Source: Ectorhizobium quercum
GTDB lineage: Bacteria > Pseudomonadota > Alphaproteobacteria > Rhizobiales > Rhizobiaceae
Reading direction: 5' to 3'
Assembly: GCF_026552795.1 (NCBI RefSeq)
Contig: NZ_JANFPI010000002.1
Location: 682,001-746,000 of the forward strand
DNA: 64,000 bases
The notes under the pieces were generated by a model. It made no database searches. It worked only from the letters and a program-made list of their open reading frames with translations, and was not told where the DNA came from. Of the stretch, positions 16,377-25,847 are shown in pieces. A program made the position numbers and the translations under genes. How positions within the stretch are numbered: position 1 is the stretch's first letter; each line of letters begins with the position of its first letter.

Positions 16377-17294
16377 ATGTTGCCGCTGACCCGCTACCCC
16401 TACCGGGGCGAGGTTTGCACGTGTCCGGTCTGCCGCAGCGCAGACGCCACGCCCGTGTCCGGCCTCGACCGGCGGCTGAAACGGCTGAAGACGATGGCCT
16501 GCCGCGGCTGCGGCCTCTTCTACACCAATCCGATGCCGACGAGCGCGGAACTGGAGCGCTACTACCGCGACTACTATCGCTTCGACTATCAATGGTCCGT
16601 TTCCGGCCCGAACGAACGTCGCCGCCGCAAGCGCAGGAAGGAAGCAGACACGCGCAGCGCACATGTCCTCGGCCTCTTGCCGGCCGGCGCGCGCACGCTC
16701 GATTTCGGCGCCGGCTCGGGCGAATTCGTCTCGGCCATGCTCGATGCAGGATTCGATGCGCACGGCTTCGAGCCCGGCGAGGATTACGGCGGCTATGCCC
16801 GCGGCCTGCACGGAGACCGCATATCCATAGCGACATGGCAGAAGATGGAATATTCCGAGCCGTTCGACATGATCAGCGCGTTCCATGTGCTGGAGCATCT
16901 TGCCGATCCGGTCGCCGCCATCCGCAAGGCCGCCGGCTGGCTCAAGCCGGATGGGCTGTTCTATATCGAAGTGCCCGACATGGTGGCGTCCTATACGAGG
17001 AAGGCGTTCGGCGCGTTTCATTTCGCCCATCTGGTCGGCTTCAACCACTACAACCTCTGCCTGGCCGCGGCCGAGGCCGGACTGCACCCGGTGAAGGTGA
17101 TCGCCGGCACCGGCGTCATCTTCTCCAAGGCGCCGCACGATACCGACCGGGAAGCGCTCGGAGCGCTCGGCAGCGCCGAAACGCGCAGAATGCTCGATCT
17201 TGTCAGCCCGGGGCGAACCTTTCTTCAGCACAGTTTCTTCAGGTTCGGCAAACGGCTTCGAACCGTCGTCTCCCGGCCGCTGGCCGCCAGATAG
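16377..17294 (+). CDS. Class I SAM-dependent methyltransferase with N-terminal zinc-ribbon-like motif
   Basis: About 305 residues from the ATG at 16377; no clear ribosome-binding site is visible and an upstream TTG (16329) is in frame. Two cysteine pairs (CPVC and CRGC, about residues 17-46) look like a metal-binding ribbon. The SAM-binding motif is LDFGAGSGEF, and FHVLEHLADPVAAI is typical of the Methyltransf_23 group found in sugar and surface-glycan tailoring. It stands alone 249 bases after the response regulator, with no glycan genes around it, so the substrate is open. Confidence 0.8.
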   Translation: MLPLTRYPYRGEVCTCPVCRSADATPVSGLDRRLKRLKTMACRGCGLFYTNPMPTSAELERYYRDYYRFDYQWSVSGPNERRRRKRRKEADTRSAHVLGLLPAGARTLDFGAGSGEFVSAMLDAGFDAHGFEPGEDYGGYARGLHGDRISIATWQKMEYSEPFDMISAFHVLEHLADPVAAIRKAAGWLKPDGLFYIEVPDMVASYTRKAFGAFHFAHLVGFNHYNLCLAAAEAGLHPVKVIAGTGVIFSKAPHDTDREALGALGSAETRRMLDLVSPGRTFLQHSFFRFGKRLRTVVSRPLAAR

Positions 17295-17479
17295 CCGGCT
17301 CGATCATGAGGAGAGAAATCGCCGCCGCCTCGCCGCGCCGCAAGCGAACCATGAAGGCCGTGCATGGAACCGATGGATTTTCTTGATGCGCACGGCCGCC
17401 GCATTGCGCCGGCCGCCGCGATCCGCCAGTCTCGGGCCTCGGCCATGACGCCGTGTGAAATCCGACGCAGGAGAGAAAG

Positions 17480-17866
17480 ATGCCCGCAACCCGCATCGAA
17501 ACCCGCCGGGGCTGGATCGGCGACCGCCGCCTCGACATCATCGAGGCGGTGCAGCGCGCCCTTCTCGCCGGCCTGAAGATACCGGAACACGACCGCTGCA
17601 TCCGTCTGGCGGAATATGACGCCGATGCCATGATCGTCCCGCCCGGCAAGGGCCCGTCCTATCTCGTCATCGAGATCACGCTGTTTTCCGGCCGTTCGCT
17701 CGACGCCAAGCGCAGGCTCTATGCCGCCCTGGCCGAGGAACTCAGCGCCTTCGGGGTGCCGGCATCGGACATCAAGACGGTGCTGGTGGAGACCGCCCCG
17801 GAAAACTGGGGGCTGCGCGGCCTGCCCGCCAGCGACATCGACCTCGGCTTCAAGGTCGACGTCTGA
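17480..17866 (+). CDS. Tautomerase (4-oxalocrotonate tautomerase/MIF superfamily)
   Basis: 128 residues. AGGAG lies 6 bases before the ATG. The second residue is proline (MPATRIE), which becomes the N-terminal catalytic Pro1 after methionine removal. The chain reads as two beta-alpha-beta units (SGRSLDAKRRLYAALAEEL in the second), the fused tautomerase layout. It ends 8 bases before the convergent oxidase gene at 17874. The physiological substrate is unknown. Confidence 0.85.
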   Translation: MPATRIETRRGWIGDRRLDIIEAVQRALLAGLKIPEHDRCIRLAEYDADAMIVPPGKGPSYLVIEITLFSGRSLDAKRRLYAALAEELSAFGVPASDIKTVLVETAPENWGLRGLPASDIDLGFKVDV

Positions 17867-17873
17867 CCGTTGG

Positions 17874-19199
17874 TCAGGCGTGTGGCGGCAACGGCACGCC
17901 CGAAAGTTTCGTCGCAATGTAGTCGCGCACCCGGTAATAGCGCAGCGTCAGCGCCGGGCCGAAGCTCATGGTGAAGGGTGCGGCCGACAGCGGTTCGAGC
18001 TTCAGCGCCAGTTCGTTTTCCGGCACGCCGAGCGCCCATTCCGACAGGATCGAGCCCAGCATCGAGCCGGTCGGCACGCCGCGCCCGGAAAGCCCGGTGA
18101 GCGCCACGACACCGGGTGCCAGATCATAGAAGCGCGGCACCGTGCGGTATTGCATGTCGAGTTCGCCGAACCAGAAATACTCCCAGCGGATATCCGTTTT
18201 GATCTGCGGGTGCAGCCATTTCAGCCGGTCGGTCATCACCTGCCGTGTGTAGTCCATGTCGCTGCCGCGGCGACCCATCGGGAACATCGAGGCGACGATG
18301 CGGCCCTCGCGATTGTATTTGTAGACGTAAATGTCGCCGCGCCCGTCGTGGATCGTGGTGTTCTGCGGCAGAACCGAGCGACGCTCCTCGTCTGAAAGCG
18401 GCTGCGTGGCAGCGACGAAGACACGCATGATCCTGAAGGTCCGGTCGAGCTTCGGCCATCCGCCGACCGTATAGGCGCCGGTCGAAAAGATCACCTTGTC
18501 GGCGATCACCGTACCTTTCGGCGTCTTCACCGACCAGCCGCCGCCGGCATGGCGCTCGCAAGCCGTGACCGGGGAGCGCGTGAAGACCTGCCCGCCCTCG
18601 GAGATCACCGCCCGCGTCAGCCCGCGCGCGTAGCCGAGCGGATTGAGATGCCCGCCTTCGGCATGGAACCAGCCGCCGAAGAAGCGCGGGCTGCCGGTCA
18701 TTTCCTCGGCTTCCTGTTTCGACAGGAGCCGCGTTCGGGCGCCAGCGGCGTTATAAGTGTCGACCTTGGCCTGAAGCTTCGAAAGCGCCTTCGGATTGTG
18801 GGCGGCCATGACATAGCCGTTCTGCACCCATTCGCAGTCGATCTGGTAATCGCGGATCATTTTCGAAACGCGGTCGTTCGCCCGCGTCTGGCGTTCGATC
18901 AGCCGTTCTGCCCACGGCTCTCCCAGCATGGTGCGCAATTCGGGCAGGCTGTAATGGGTAAATGTCGGAGTGCAGTGCCCGGCATTGCGGCCGGAACCCC
19001 CGAAGCCGGTTTCCTGCGCTTCGAGAAGCACCACCTTCACCCCGGCACGGGCAAGCTCCAGCGCCGTGGTCAGCCCGGTATAGCCGCCGCCGACCACGCA
19101 GACATCGGCCTTTACCTCGCCTTCCAGCGCCGGCGTCTCCGGCGCGGGAGCGGCGGTCGCGTACCACAGCGAGGTGTCGAAGGGCGAAAAGCGGGTCAT
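17874..19199 (-). CDS. DAO-family FAD-dependent amine/amino-acid oxidase (PuuB-like)
   Basis: 441 residues. The ATG at 19199 is chosen; a GTG two codons upstream is possible. The FAD fold is VVGGGYTGLTTALELARAG, followed by GGSGRNAGH, the segment typical of gamma-glutamylputrescine oxidase relatives. The C-terminal GLSGRGVPTGSMLG closes the FAD site. It is the last gene of a leftward operon with a peptide/opine-type ABC importer and a second oxidase (23106-24437). The two oxidases may act in sequence on an imported N-substituted amine or amino acid. Confidence 0.88.
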   Translation of the reverse strand: MTRFSPFDTSLWYATAAPAPETPALEGEVKADVCVVGGGYTGLTTALELARAGVKVVLLEAQETGFGGSGRNAGHCTPTFTHYSLPELRTMLGEPWAERLIERQTRANDRVSKMIRDYQIDCEWVQNGYVMAAHNPKALSKLQAKVDTYNAAGARTRLLSKQEAEEMTGSPRFFGGWFHAEGGHLNPLGYARGLTRAVISEGGQVFTRSPVTACERHAGGGWSVKTPKGTVIADKVIFSTGAYTVGGWPKLDRTFRIMRVFVAATQPLSDEERRSVLPQNTTIHDGRGDIYVYKYNREGRIVASMFPMGRRGSDMDYTRQVMTDRLKWLHPQIKTDIRWEYFWFGELDMQYRTVPRFYDLAPGVVALTGLSGRGVPTGSMLGSILSEWALGVPENELALKLEPLSAAPFTMSFGPALTLRYYRVRDYIATKLSGVPLPPHA

Positions 19200-19209
19200 C
19201 GCCACCGCC

Positions 19210-20094
19210 TCAGTTCAGGTCGCTACGGGCGTCGAGCGCGTCGCGCAACCCGTCACCGATGAAGTTGAAGCTGGTGACGGCAAGCGTGATCGCCACCCCC
19301 GGCACGATGGCGAGCCACGGCGCGCGGTCGAGATATTGCTGCGCGCCGTTCAGCATGTTGCCCCAGCTCGGCAGCGGCGGCTGGATGCCGTAGCCGAGGA
19401 AGCTGACATAGGCTTCGAGCAGGATGGCGCGGGCGACTGTCAGCGTCGCCGCGACGATGATCGGGCCGATGACGTTGGGCAGAAGCTCGCGGAACATGAT
19501 GTGGCTGTTCCTGAGGCCCAGCATGCGCGCCGCCATGACGAAATCGCGCTCGCGCAGCGAGCGTACCTCGGCCTCGACGATGCGGGCGATCTCCATCCAG
19601 CTCGTCACCGCGATGATGACGGTGATCATGAACGGGCTGGGCTTGATGAAGGCGGCGAGCGCCAGAAGCAGGAAGATCGACGGAAACGACAGGAAGGCAT
19701 CGACGAAGCGCATCAGCGCCGCGCCGATCCGCCCGCCGTAATAACCGGCGGTAACGCCGATCACCGTGCCGATGACGGTAGAGATCAGCATGGCGAAGAA
19801 GCCGACCAGCAGCGAGATGCGACCCGCCATGAACAGCCGGGCGGCGATGTCGCGCCCGAGCGGATCGGTGCCGAAGATGTGCGCGCCGGTCATCGGCGGG
19901 GCGAAGCGGGCGCGAAGGTCGATGTAAAGCTCGTCATAAGGCAGGAGATACGGCCCGACGACGCAGGCGAAGGTCAGCACCGTGATCATGACGACGCCAA
20001 CGATGGCGAGGCGATGGCGGGCGAAACGCCTCAGCGTGCGGTTCTGCCACCAGCGGCTCTTGGCTTCGGGACCGAGGGAAACGACAGCGGACAT
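19210..20094 (-). CDS. Peptide/opine-type ABC transporter permease (DppC family)
   Basis: 294 residues from the ATG at 20094, with AAGGAG upstream on the minus strand. The N-terminal cytoplasmic stretch plus first helix (LAIVGVVMITVLTFACVVGPYLL) and the motif FGTDPLGRDIAARL are diagnostic of DppC/OppC proteins. The coupling loop is ARMLGLRNSHIMFRELLPN. It partners with the DppB-type permease encoded 23 bases upstream. Confidence 0.92.
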   Translation of the reverse strand: MSAVVSLGPEAKSRWWQNRTLRRFARHRLAIVGVVMITVLTFACVVGPYLLPYDELYIDLRARFAPPMTGAHIFGTDPLGRDIAARLFMAGRISLLVGFFAMLISTVIGTVIGVTAGYYGGRIGAALMRFVDAFLSFPSIFLLLALAAFIKPSPFMITVIIAVTSWMEIARIVEAEVRSLRERDFVMAARMLGLRNSHIMFRELLPNVIGPIIVAATLTVARAILLEAYVSFLGYGIQPPLPSWGNMLNGAQQYLDRAPWLAIVPGVAITLAVTSFNFIGDGLRDALDARSDLN

Positions 20095-20117
20095 GGGCTT
20101 CTCCTTGTTGACCGGAA

Positions 20118-21068
20118 TCAACCGAGCCGGATGCGGGGATCGACGAAGGCGACGAGCAGGTCGGCGACGAGATTGCCGGCCAGCACGAGGATGGCGGAAA
20201 ACATCAGGAGGCCCATCACCACCGGATAGTCGTTGTAGCCGAGACTGTCGAGGAACAGGCGGCCCATGCCCGGCCAGGTGAACACCGTTTCCGTGACCAG
20301 AGCGCCACCGAGGATGCTCGGGAGTTGAAGGCCGGCGAGCGTGATCATCGGCAACAGCGCATTGCCGACCACATGCTTCATCAGCACGCGGCGCTCCGTC
20401 AGCCCCTTGGCCTTGGCGGTGCGGATGAAGTCCTGGTTGATGACCTCCAGCGTCGCCGTGCGCATATAGCGGCTCCAGATGGCGACGTTGACGAGGGCCA
20501 GCACGAGGCTCGGCATGATCAGGTGGATGGCGTAATCGCCGATCGAGCCGTCGCCGATCGTGTACATGTTGCCGGCCGGCAGCCATTTCAGCCACAGCGA
20601 GAAGACATAGATGGCGACGAGGCCGAACCAGAACGTCGGGATCGACAGCGCCACCATAGCCCCGATGGTCGCCGAATAATCGAAGATCGAATAGCGTTTC
20701 GTGGCACCCTTGATGCCGATCCATGTGCCGATGATGATGGAAATCACCGTGGACGTGCCCATCAGCAGCAGGGTGGCGAAGAGATGGCGGTTGATGACCG
20801 TGAGAACCGGCTGGTTGTCACGGTAGGAACGACCCCAGTCGCCCTGCACGAGACGCCACAGCCAGTCGAGATATTGCACCGGCAATGGCCGGTCGAGGCC
20901 CATCTGCGCGGCGATGCGGTCCATCGCCTCCTGGGTCATGCCCGGCGTCAGCGCGAATTGCGACAGCGGGCCGCCCGGGGTGAGGTTCAGCACGGCAAAG
21001 CCGATCATCGACACGATCACGAGCAGGATGAGGCTCTGCCAGAGCCTGCCGAGGAGGTAACGCAGCAT
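20118..21068 (-). CDS. Peptide/opine-type ABC transporter permease (DppB family)
   Basis: 316 residues with about six membrane segments. The start MLRYLLGRLWQSLILLV and the coupling loop FIRTAKAKGLTERRVLMKHV mark the DppB/OppB family. GGAGA stands upstream of the ATG. It follows the binding-protein gene across a gap that holds a rhizobial palindromic repeat (21151-21333), which may adjust the ratio between binding protein and permease. Confidence 0.92.
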   Translation of the reverse strand: MLRYLLGRLWQSLILLVIVSMIGFAVLNLTPGGPLSQFALTPGMTQEAMDRIAAQMGLDRPLPVQYLDWLWRLVQGDWGRSYRDNQPVLTVINRHLFATLLLMGTSTVISIIIGTWIGIKGATKRYSIFDYSATIGAMVALSIPTFWFGLVAIYVFSLWLKWLPAGNMYTIGDGSIGDYAIHLIMPSLVLALVNVAIWSRYMRTATLEVINQDFIRTAKAKGLTERRVLMKHVVGNALLPMITLAGLQLPSILGGALVTETVFTWPGMGRLFLDSLGYNDYPVVMGLLMFSAILVLAGNLVADLLVAFVDPRIRLG

Positions 21069-21150
21069 GGCGACGGTCTCCGTTGGTTATGGAACGGCCG
21101 GGCGGCGAGTCCGCCGCGGCCTCGTGTTTGCGGGGAGGCGCAAGAAGCAC

Positions 21151-21333
21151 CCGGCTGCCCCTCTGGCTGCCGCCATCTCCCCCACAACGGGGGAGAACCC
21201 CGGAGGGACCGGCTTCGCCAAAATCCGCCTCGCCGCCTCTCGAAAGGTCGATGGAGGGAAGAGGCCACCGCGAAACGTCTCCCCCCTTGTGGGGGAGATG
21301 CCCGGCAGGGCAGAGGGGGTTGGCGGCAAGGGA
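21151..21333. repeat. Rhizobial-type palindromic intergenic element
   Basis: Two imperfect long arms face each other. The left includes CCCCTCTGGCTGCC and CATCTCCCCCACAACGGGGG; the right includes CCCCCTTGTGGGGGAGATG, then CCCGGCAGGGCAGAGGGGG. Each arm is also a hairpin on its own. The outer arms are near reverse complements, about 100 bases apart. Elements of this style (RIME-like intergenic mosaics) are known in many copies in Rhizobiaceae genomes. It lies within the leftward importer operon between the binding-protein and permease genes. Confidence 0.75.
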
Positions 21334-21354
21334 GAAACCCGAGCCGCGCCCTTC

Positions 21355-23046
21355 TTACGTCTCCCAGTACCAGTCCTTGACGTTCCAGGTGTCGATACGC
21401 ACGTTGATGTTCGGATCGATGCCTTGCACGCCCTCCCTGTGGCCGCGCACATTGGCATACTGGAACAGCGGCAGGAGCGGCAGTTCCTCGCGGATGATCT
21501 CCTGGATGCGGCCGTAGATCCGCTTGCGTTCCTCGGGCACGAAGACCCTGCCGCCCTCGTCCAGCAGGCCGTCCACTTCCTCGTTGACGTAAAGCCAGGT
21601 GTTCTGGCCGTTGCCGCCCTTGGCCGGCGAGGAGGTCGACTTGAAGCGGTCGGACACGTCCGGGTCGGCACCGGTCAGGAAGTTGATGCCGACGACGACC
21701 GAGTCGAACTCCGATTTCATCCAGTAATCGCCCCACATGACGGCGGGCGGCAGGTTGGAGATGGTCATCTCGACGCCGATCTCCTTGAAGGACTGCTGGA
21801 GATATTGCTGCACCTGCTCGCGGATGTGGTTGCCCGCCGTGGTGGAGTTGGTGAAGGAAAGCTTCACCCCGTCCTTGGCGCGGATGCCGTCCGGCCCCGG
21901 CGCCCAGCCGGCGTCGTCGAGCAGCTTGTTGGCCTCCTCGATGCTGAACGCGTGCTTAGGCAGGTCTGCATTGTAGTAGTAGGACTGCTGCGGCACGAAG
22001 GACTCGGTCGGCGCGGGCAGGCCGTAATAGAGCGCGTCGATGATCGTTTCCTTGTCGATGGCGGCATAGAGCGCCTGACGCACGGCGGGATCCTTGAACT
22101 GCGGCTTGTCGAAGTTGAGGGAGAAGGATTCCACCGAAGCGGTCGGCACGACCGTAACCGTCTTGCCGGGCAGGTCCTTGGCCTCGTCGTAATGGTCCGG
22201 CGTGATGTATTGCAGGCCGATGACGTCGATGTCGCCGGTCTTGAACTGGGTGTAGAGCACCGTCAGGTCCGGGATGTACTTGTAGATGACGCGCTCGATA
22301 TACGGTCCCTCGCCCCAGTAATCCGGGTTGGCAACGAGTTCGAGATGGTCGCCCGCCACGCGGTTCTGCCACTTGAACGGGCCCGTGCCGATCGGGGCGT
22401 TGTTGAAGGGCGCGTTGTTCTTGTCGTCCACCCCTTCGAAGGCGTGCTTCGGCACGATGAAGGTGTCGGCGAGGATCGAGGCATAGGGCGCGAACGGCGC
22501 CTCCATCTTCCAGGTGATCTCGGTCGGCGAGACCACGGTGATGTCACGCACCAGCGAATGGCCGGTCTTGCGCCAGCTCATGAAATCGGGATCGACCAGC
22601 AGTTCCAGCGTGAACTTCACGTCCTCGGCGGTGAACGGCGTACCGTCGTGCCACTTCACGTCGTCGCGCAGGATCACCTTCCATGTCAGGCCGTCCTCCG
22701 AAATGCCACCGTTCTCGACGGTCGGAACCTCCTTGGCCAGCGCCGGGGCGAAGGTACCGTCCGGGCTGATGCCGAACAGCGGATCGTAAAGCGAGAAGTA
22801 GACGCCGTCGTCGACCTCGATATGCAGGAGATGCGGATTGAAGACGGTCGGCTCCTGCGAGAAGCCGACGATGATCTGGCCGGTCGGCGTTTCCGGCGGC
22901 GCGGCGCGGGCCGTTCCCTGCCCGAGCATGCTGGGCATGACGAGGCCGGCGGCTGCGCCCGCCAGCATCAGCGACAGCGTCTGGCGCCGGGTGGGATGCA
23001 TGAGGGCGCTACGGCCCTCGAGGACTTTCGGCATTTTCTCTTGCAT
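21355..23046 (-). CDS. ABC transporter substrate-binding protein, peptide/opine type (family 5)
   Basis: 563 residues. The N-terminus has a twin-arginine pair before a hydrophobic run (TRRQTLSLMLAG, residues 19-30), so export may use the Tat route. The body reads as a DppA/OppA-type protein: EDGLTWKVILRDDVKWHDGTPFTAEDV is the family signature (about residues 113-139). The ATG at 23046 is used; the internal ATG at residue 16 would also keep the signal. The ligand is unknown, and the flanking oxidases suggest an amine, opine or modified amino acid. Confidence 0.9.
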   Translation of the reverse strand: MQEKMPKVLEGRSALMHPTRRQTLSLMLAGAAAGLVMPSMLGQGTARAAPPETPTGQIIVGFSQEPTVFNPHLLHIEVDDGVYFSLYDPLFGISPDGTFAPALAKEVPTVENGGISEDGLTWKVILRDDVKWHDGTPFTAEDVKFTLELLVDPDFMSWRKTGHSLVRDITVVSPTEITWKMEAPFAPYASILADTFIVPKHAFEGVDDKNNAPFNNAPIGTGPFKWQNRVAGDHLELVANPDYWGEGPYIERVIYKYIPDLTVLYTQFKTGDIDVIGLQYITPDHYDEAKDLPGKTVTVVPTASVESFSLNFDKPQFKDPAVRQALYAAIDKETIIDALYYGLPAPTESFVPQQSYYYNADLPKHAFSIEEANKLLDDAGWAPGPDGIRAKDGVKLSFTNSTTAGNHIREQVQQYLQQSFKEIGVEMTISNLPPAVMWGDYWMKSEFDSVVVGINFLTGADPDVSDRFKSTSSPAKGGNGQNTWLYVNEEVDGLLDEGGRVFVPEERKRIYGRIQEIIREELPLLPLFQYANVRGHREGVQGIDPNINVRIDTWNVKDWYWET

Positions 23047-23105
23047 GGCTATTACCCCTTTTATCGTTGGTTGCTGACTGTGTGCGGAAGCGGCCTCCGA
23101 TCCGT

Positions 23106-24437
23106 TCAGAAGCCGCTGATCAGCTCGATCTTCGAGCCATCGGAAAAGCGTGAGAAACGGAACGCCGTGCGCTCCACCACCGGCTCCCGCCCGGTGACGA
23201 TGTCGGCCATCAGCTTGCCTGCCGCCGGGCCGATGCCGAAGCCGTGGCCGGAAAAGCCTGTGGCGACGTGCAGGCCCGGAATGGCGGCGACGGCGTCGAT
23301 CACCGGCACGGCATCCGGCGTCACGTCGATCATGCCCGCCCAGCGCTGCGCGATCTCGGCCTTCTCGAACACCGGGAAGGCCTTCTTCAGGTTGGCGAGC
23401 GCAACGGTGGTGAGCTTCTTCGAGGGCACCGGATCGAGCACGCGGTGATATTCGAACGGGCTCGCCTCATCGAGTGCCCAGCGGCGCGGAATGCGCGCCT
23501 CATCGAAGAAGCGGCTTCCGACGCGGAATTTCAGCGAGCGCCACTCCTTCACCAGCGCGGGCAGGAATTTCGTGGCGTAGCGGAAGGAGGCGGGCACGAT
23601 ATCGACGATGTTCTCATGGCCGGAGGCGATGGTGTAGCCGCCGTCCTGGCGCTTGCGGATGGCGAAGCCGCTCGACCACATCGCCTCCTCCGGTCCGCCT
23701 TCGAGCGGCTTCGTGCGCAGCACCGAATTCATCACCTTCAACTGCGGCAGGTCGAGGCCGTTATTGCCGAGGAAGAGGCTGGACCACGCCCCGCCCGCCA
23801 GCACCACGGCGGAGCAGGCGATCTCGCCGCGCTCGGTGACGACGCCGGACACCGCGCCGCCGGAAAGCTGAAGGCCGCGCACCGCGCATTCGGTGAGGAT
23901 ATGGGCGCCCTTGTCGCGCGCGGCTTCCGCAATCGCCGGAGCAGCCTTCTGCGGCTCGGCGCGGCCGTCGGCGGCGGTATAGAGCGCGCCTTCGACATTC
24001 ATGTTGGAATCGGGATATTTCGCCTTGAACTCGGCACGGCTGAGCATGCGCGTTTCGAGCTGGTAGCCTTCGAGATTGCGGTTCCAGCGCTCGTGATCGT
24101 CATATTCCTTCTGGTCGGCGCAGGTGAAGACGATGCCGGCCCGCTTGTAGCCGGTGTCGCGGCCGGTTCGGCGGTCGAGATCGGCCCAGATGCGCAGGGC
24201 TTCCGCCATCAGCGGTACCTCGCGCGGGTCGCGCCGCGAAATGCGCACCCAGCCCCAGTTACGGCTCGACTGCTCGTGGCCGATGCCGCCTTTCTCGCAC
24301 AGCGCCACCTTCAGGCCCCGTTCCGCCAGTTCCAGCGCCGTGGACGTTCCGATGATGCCGCCGCCGATGACGACCACATCGACCTGTTTCGGCAGTTCCG
24401 CATCGCCGTGGACGGGAACGACATAGGGACCGGGCAT
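23106..24437 (-). CDS. DAO-family FAD-dependent oxidoreductase (sarcosine oxidase beta/DadA-like)
   Basis: 443 residues. FAD-binding fold VVIGGGIIGTSTALELAERG near residue 20, then SSRNWGWVR where sarcosine/glycine oxidases place the flavin loop. The C-terminal GFSGHGFGIGPAAGKLMADI is the second FAD contact. It begins 1 base after the SDR stop and is followed by the ABC binding-protein gene, so it is co-expressed with uptake. It likely oxidises the C-N bond of an imported secondary amine; the exact substrate is not readable. Confidence 0.9.
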   Translation of the reverse strand: MPGPYVVPVHGDAELPKQVDVVVIGGGIIGTSTALELAERGLKVALCEKGGIGHEQSSRNWGWVRISRRDPREVPLMAEALRIWADLDRRTGRDTGYKRAGIVFTCADQKEYDDHERWNRNLEGYQLETRMLSRAEFKAKYPDSNMNVEGALYTAADGRAEPQKAAPAIAEAARDKGAHILTECAVRGLQLSGGAVSGVVTERGEIACSAVVLAGGAWSSLFLGNNGLDLPQLKVMNSVLRTKPLEGGPEEAMWSSGFAIRKRQDGGYTIASGHENIVDIVPASFRYATKFLPALVKEWRSLKFRVGSRFFDEARIPRRWALDEASPFEYHRVLDPVPSKKLTTVALANLKKAFPVFEKAEIAQRWAGMIDVTPDAVPVIDAVAAIPGLHVATGFSGHGFGIGPAAGKLMADIVTGREPVVERTAFRFSRFSDGSKIELISGF

Positions 24438-24438
24438 G

Positions 24439-25137
24439 TCAGAAGGACTCCTCGAGCTGGCAATTGACGGCGAATTCGGCGACGGACGCCTCGTTCGGCA
24501 GGGAAACGAGCATGGCGATGATGCGGGCGAGATCGTCCGGGCTGGTCATCGCCGCGTCGCCGCGGTCTGTGAGGCCGCGCGCCATGTCGGTCGCGACGAA
24601 ACCGGGGCAGACGGCGGTGGCGCGGATGCCCCGCTCGAAGCCCGCGTGGCGGATGGCGTGAGCGAGTGCGACGGCGGCGAACTTGGAAACGGAATAGCTG
24701 CCGGAGCGGGCGGATTTCACCCGCTTTCCGGACAGCGAGCCGACGATGACGACCCGGCCCCGTCCGCTGGCGGCAAGCGGCTCCCAAGCAGCCTTCACGA
24801 GCTGGCGCGGCGCCTTGACGTTCACCGTCAGCAGGGCGTCGAAATCCTCGTCGTCGGCCTCGATCACCGTCTTCGGGATCATGATGCCGGCATTGGCGAC
24901 GACCGCGTCGATCCGGCCGAACCGGGACATGGCCTCATCGACCCAGGCGCCGGCACTGCGGCCATCCGTGGCGTCGTAGGCGACGGCCTGATGAACATCG
25001 TCCAGCGCCCATTCCGGCAGCGCCGGCCGGCGCATGCCAAGGGAAACGCTCCAGCCCTGCTGCGCGAAGACCTTCGCCGCGCTTGCGCCGATGCCCCGGC
25101 CCGCACCCGAAATCAGCACCACTTTCCTGTCCGTCAT
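24439..25137 (-). CDS. Short-chain dehydrogenase/reductase (SDR)
   Basis: 232 residues, classical SDR. The cofactor motif is SGAGRGIGASAAKVF (TGxxxGxG type), NAG appears in VVANAGIMIP, and the active site is Ser-Tyr-Lys with YSVSKFA. GGAGA precedes the ATG. The MarR stop overlaps this start (ATGA), so regulator and SDR are coupled at the head of the importer operon. It may process an aldehyde or keto product of the oxidases. Confidence 0.9.
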   Translation of the reverse strand: MTDRKVVLISGAGRGIGASAAKVFAQQGWSVSLGMRRPALPEWALDDVHQAVAYDATDGRSAGAWVDEAMSRFGRIDAVVANAGIMIPKTVIEADDEDFDALLTVNVKAPRQLVKAAWEPLAASGRGRVVIVGSLSGKRVKSARSGSYSVSKFAAVALAHAIRHAGFERGIRATAVCPGFVATDMARGLTDRGDAAMTSPDDLARIIAMLVSLPNEASVAEFAVNCQLEESF

Positions 25138-25652
25138 GGTTCTCCGCTCGTCTTGTTTTTTCCGGCCGGTGGAAGGCCAACGATGCGCCGGTAGGTGCGC
25201 CCCAGAACCCGGATCAGCACCGCATGCTCCTCGTCCGTGATATCGGGAAAGAACTCCCGCGACTGCCTGACCACCCTCGGCCTGATTTCCGCAGCGAGAG
25301 CCCGCCCGCGGCCGGTTATGAAAAGCCCCTGGGCACGATTGTCGTCGGGTGCGACCTCACGCGTCAGAAGGCCGCTTTCCTCCATCTGGTCGACCAGCCG
25401 CACCATTGCCGACCGGTCCCGCTGGATCAGCGTCGCGATCACCGAGGGCCGGATACCGGGGTGGCGGTCCACCAGAAGCAGCGTGGTGATCTTGCCGGTG
25501 CCGCGCGCCACCTCCAGCCCATCGAGACTGGCATCGAGATCGCGCGAGATCGCCATGTTGATCGACCGGATGTAGAAACTCAGCGTATCCTCCAGCACAT
25601 CAAGACCGATATCGGCCATCGGATTGCGCTGCATCTTCATTTCATCCGCCAT
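25134..25652 (-). CDS. MarR-family regulator of the amine/opine importer operon
   Basis: 172 residues from the ATG at 25652, with GAGG just upstream. The winged helix-turn-helix reads GIRPSVIATLIQRDRSAMVRLVDQMEESG, followed by the wing with DDNRAQGL. It is the first gene of the leftward operon MarR-SDR-oxidase-binding protein-DppB-DppC-oxidase, so it likely regulates itself and that operon. The inverted repeat at 25848-25882 is a candidate site. Confidence 0.88.
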   Translation of the reverse strand: MADEMKMQRNPMADIGLDVLEDTLSFYIRSINMAISRDLDASLDGLEVARGTGKITTLLLVDRHPGIRPSVIATLIQRDRSAMVRLVDQMEESGLLTREVAPDDNRAQGLFITGRGRALAAEIRPRVVRQSREFFPDITDEEHAVLIRVLGRTYRRIVGLPPAGKNKTSGEP

Positions 25653-25847
25653 CACACCTCGCGGGAACGTAAAGCCATCCGCGGCGAACGCCGCTCGCCG
25701 GGCATCATGCGCGTGTCAAGGCACGCGTTAACTCCATTCCGATTCATCACCGAAATCACAAGATTATCAGACCGTTGGAACTGCAAATGCGCCCCCGCCC
25801 TATGCGGCAAGGCGTCACTTCATTGCTTCTGCAATCGTATTCAACGC

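Noticed and set aside
21067-23448. A 793-codon plus-strand frame opposite the binding-protein gene
   Set aside because: It runs through a palindromic repeat and lies antisense to a convincing family 5 binding protein.
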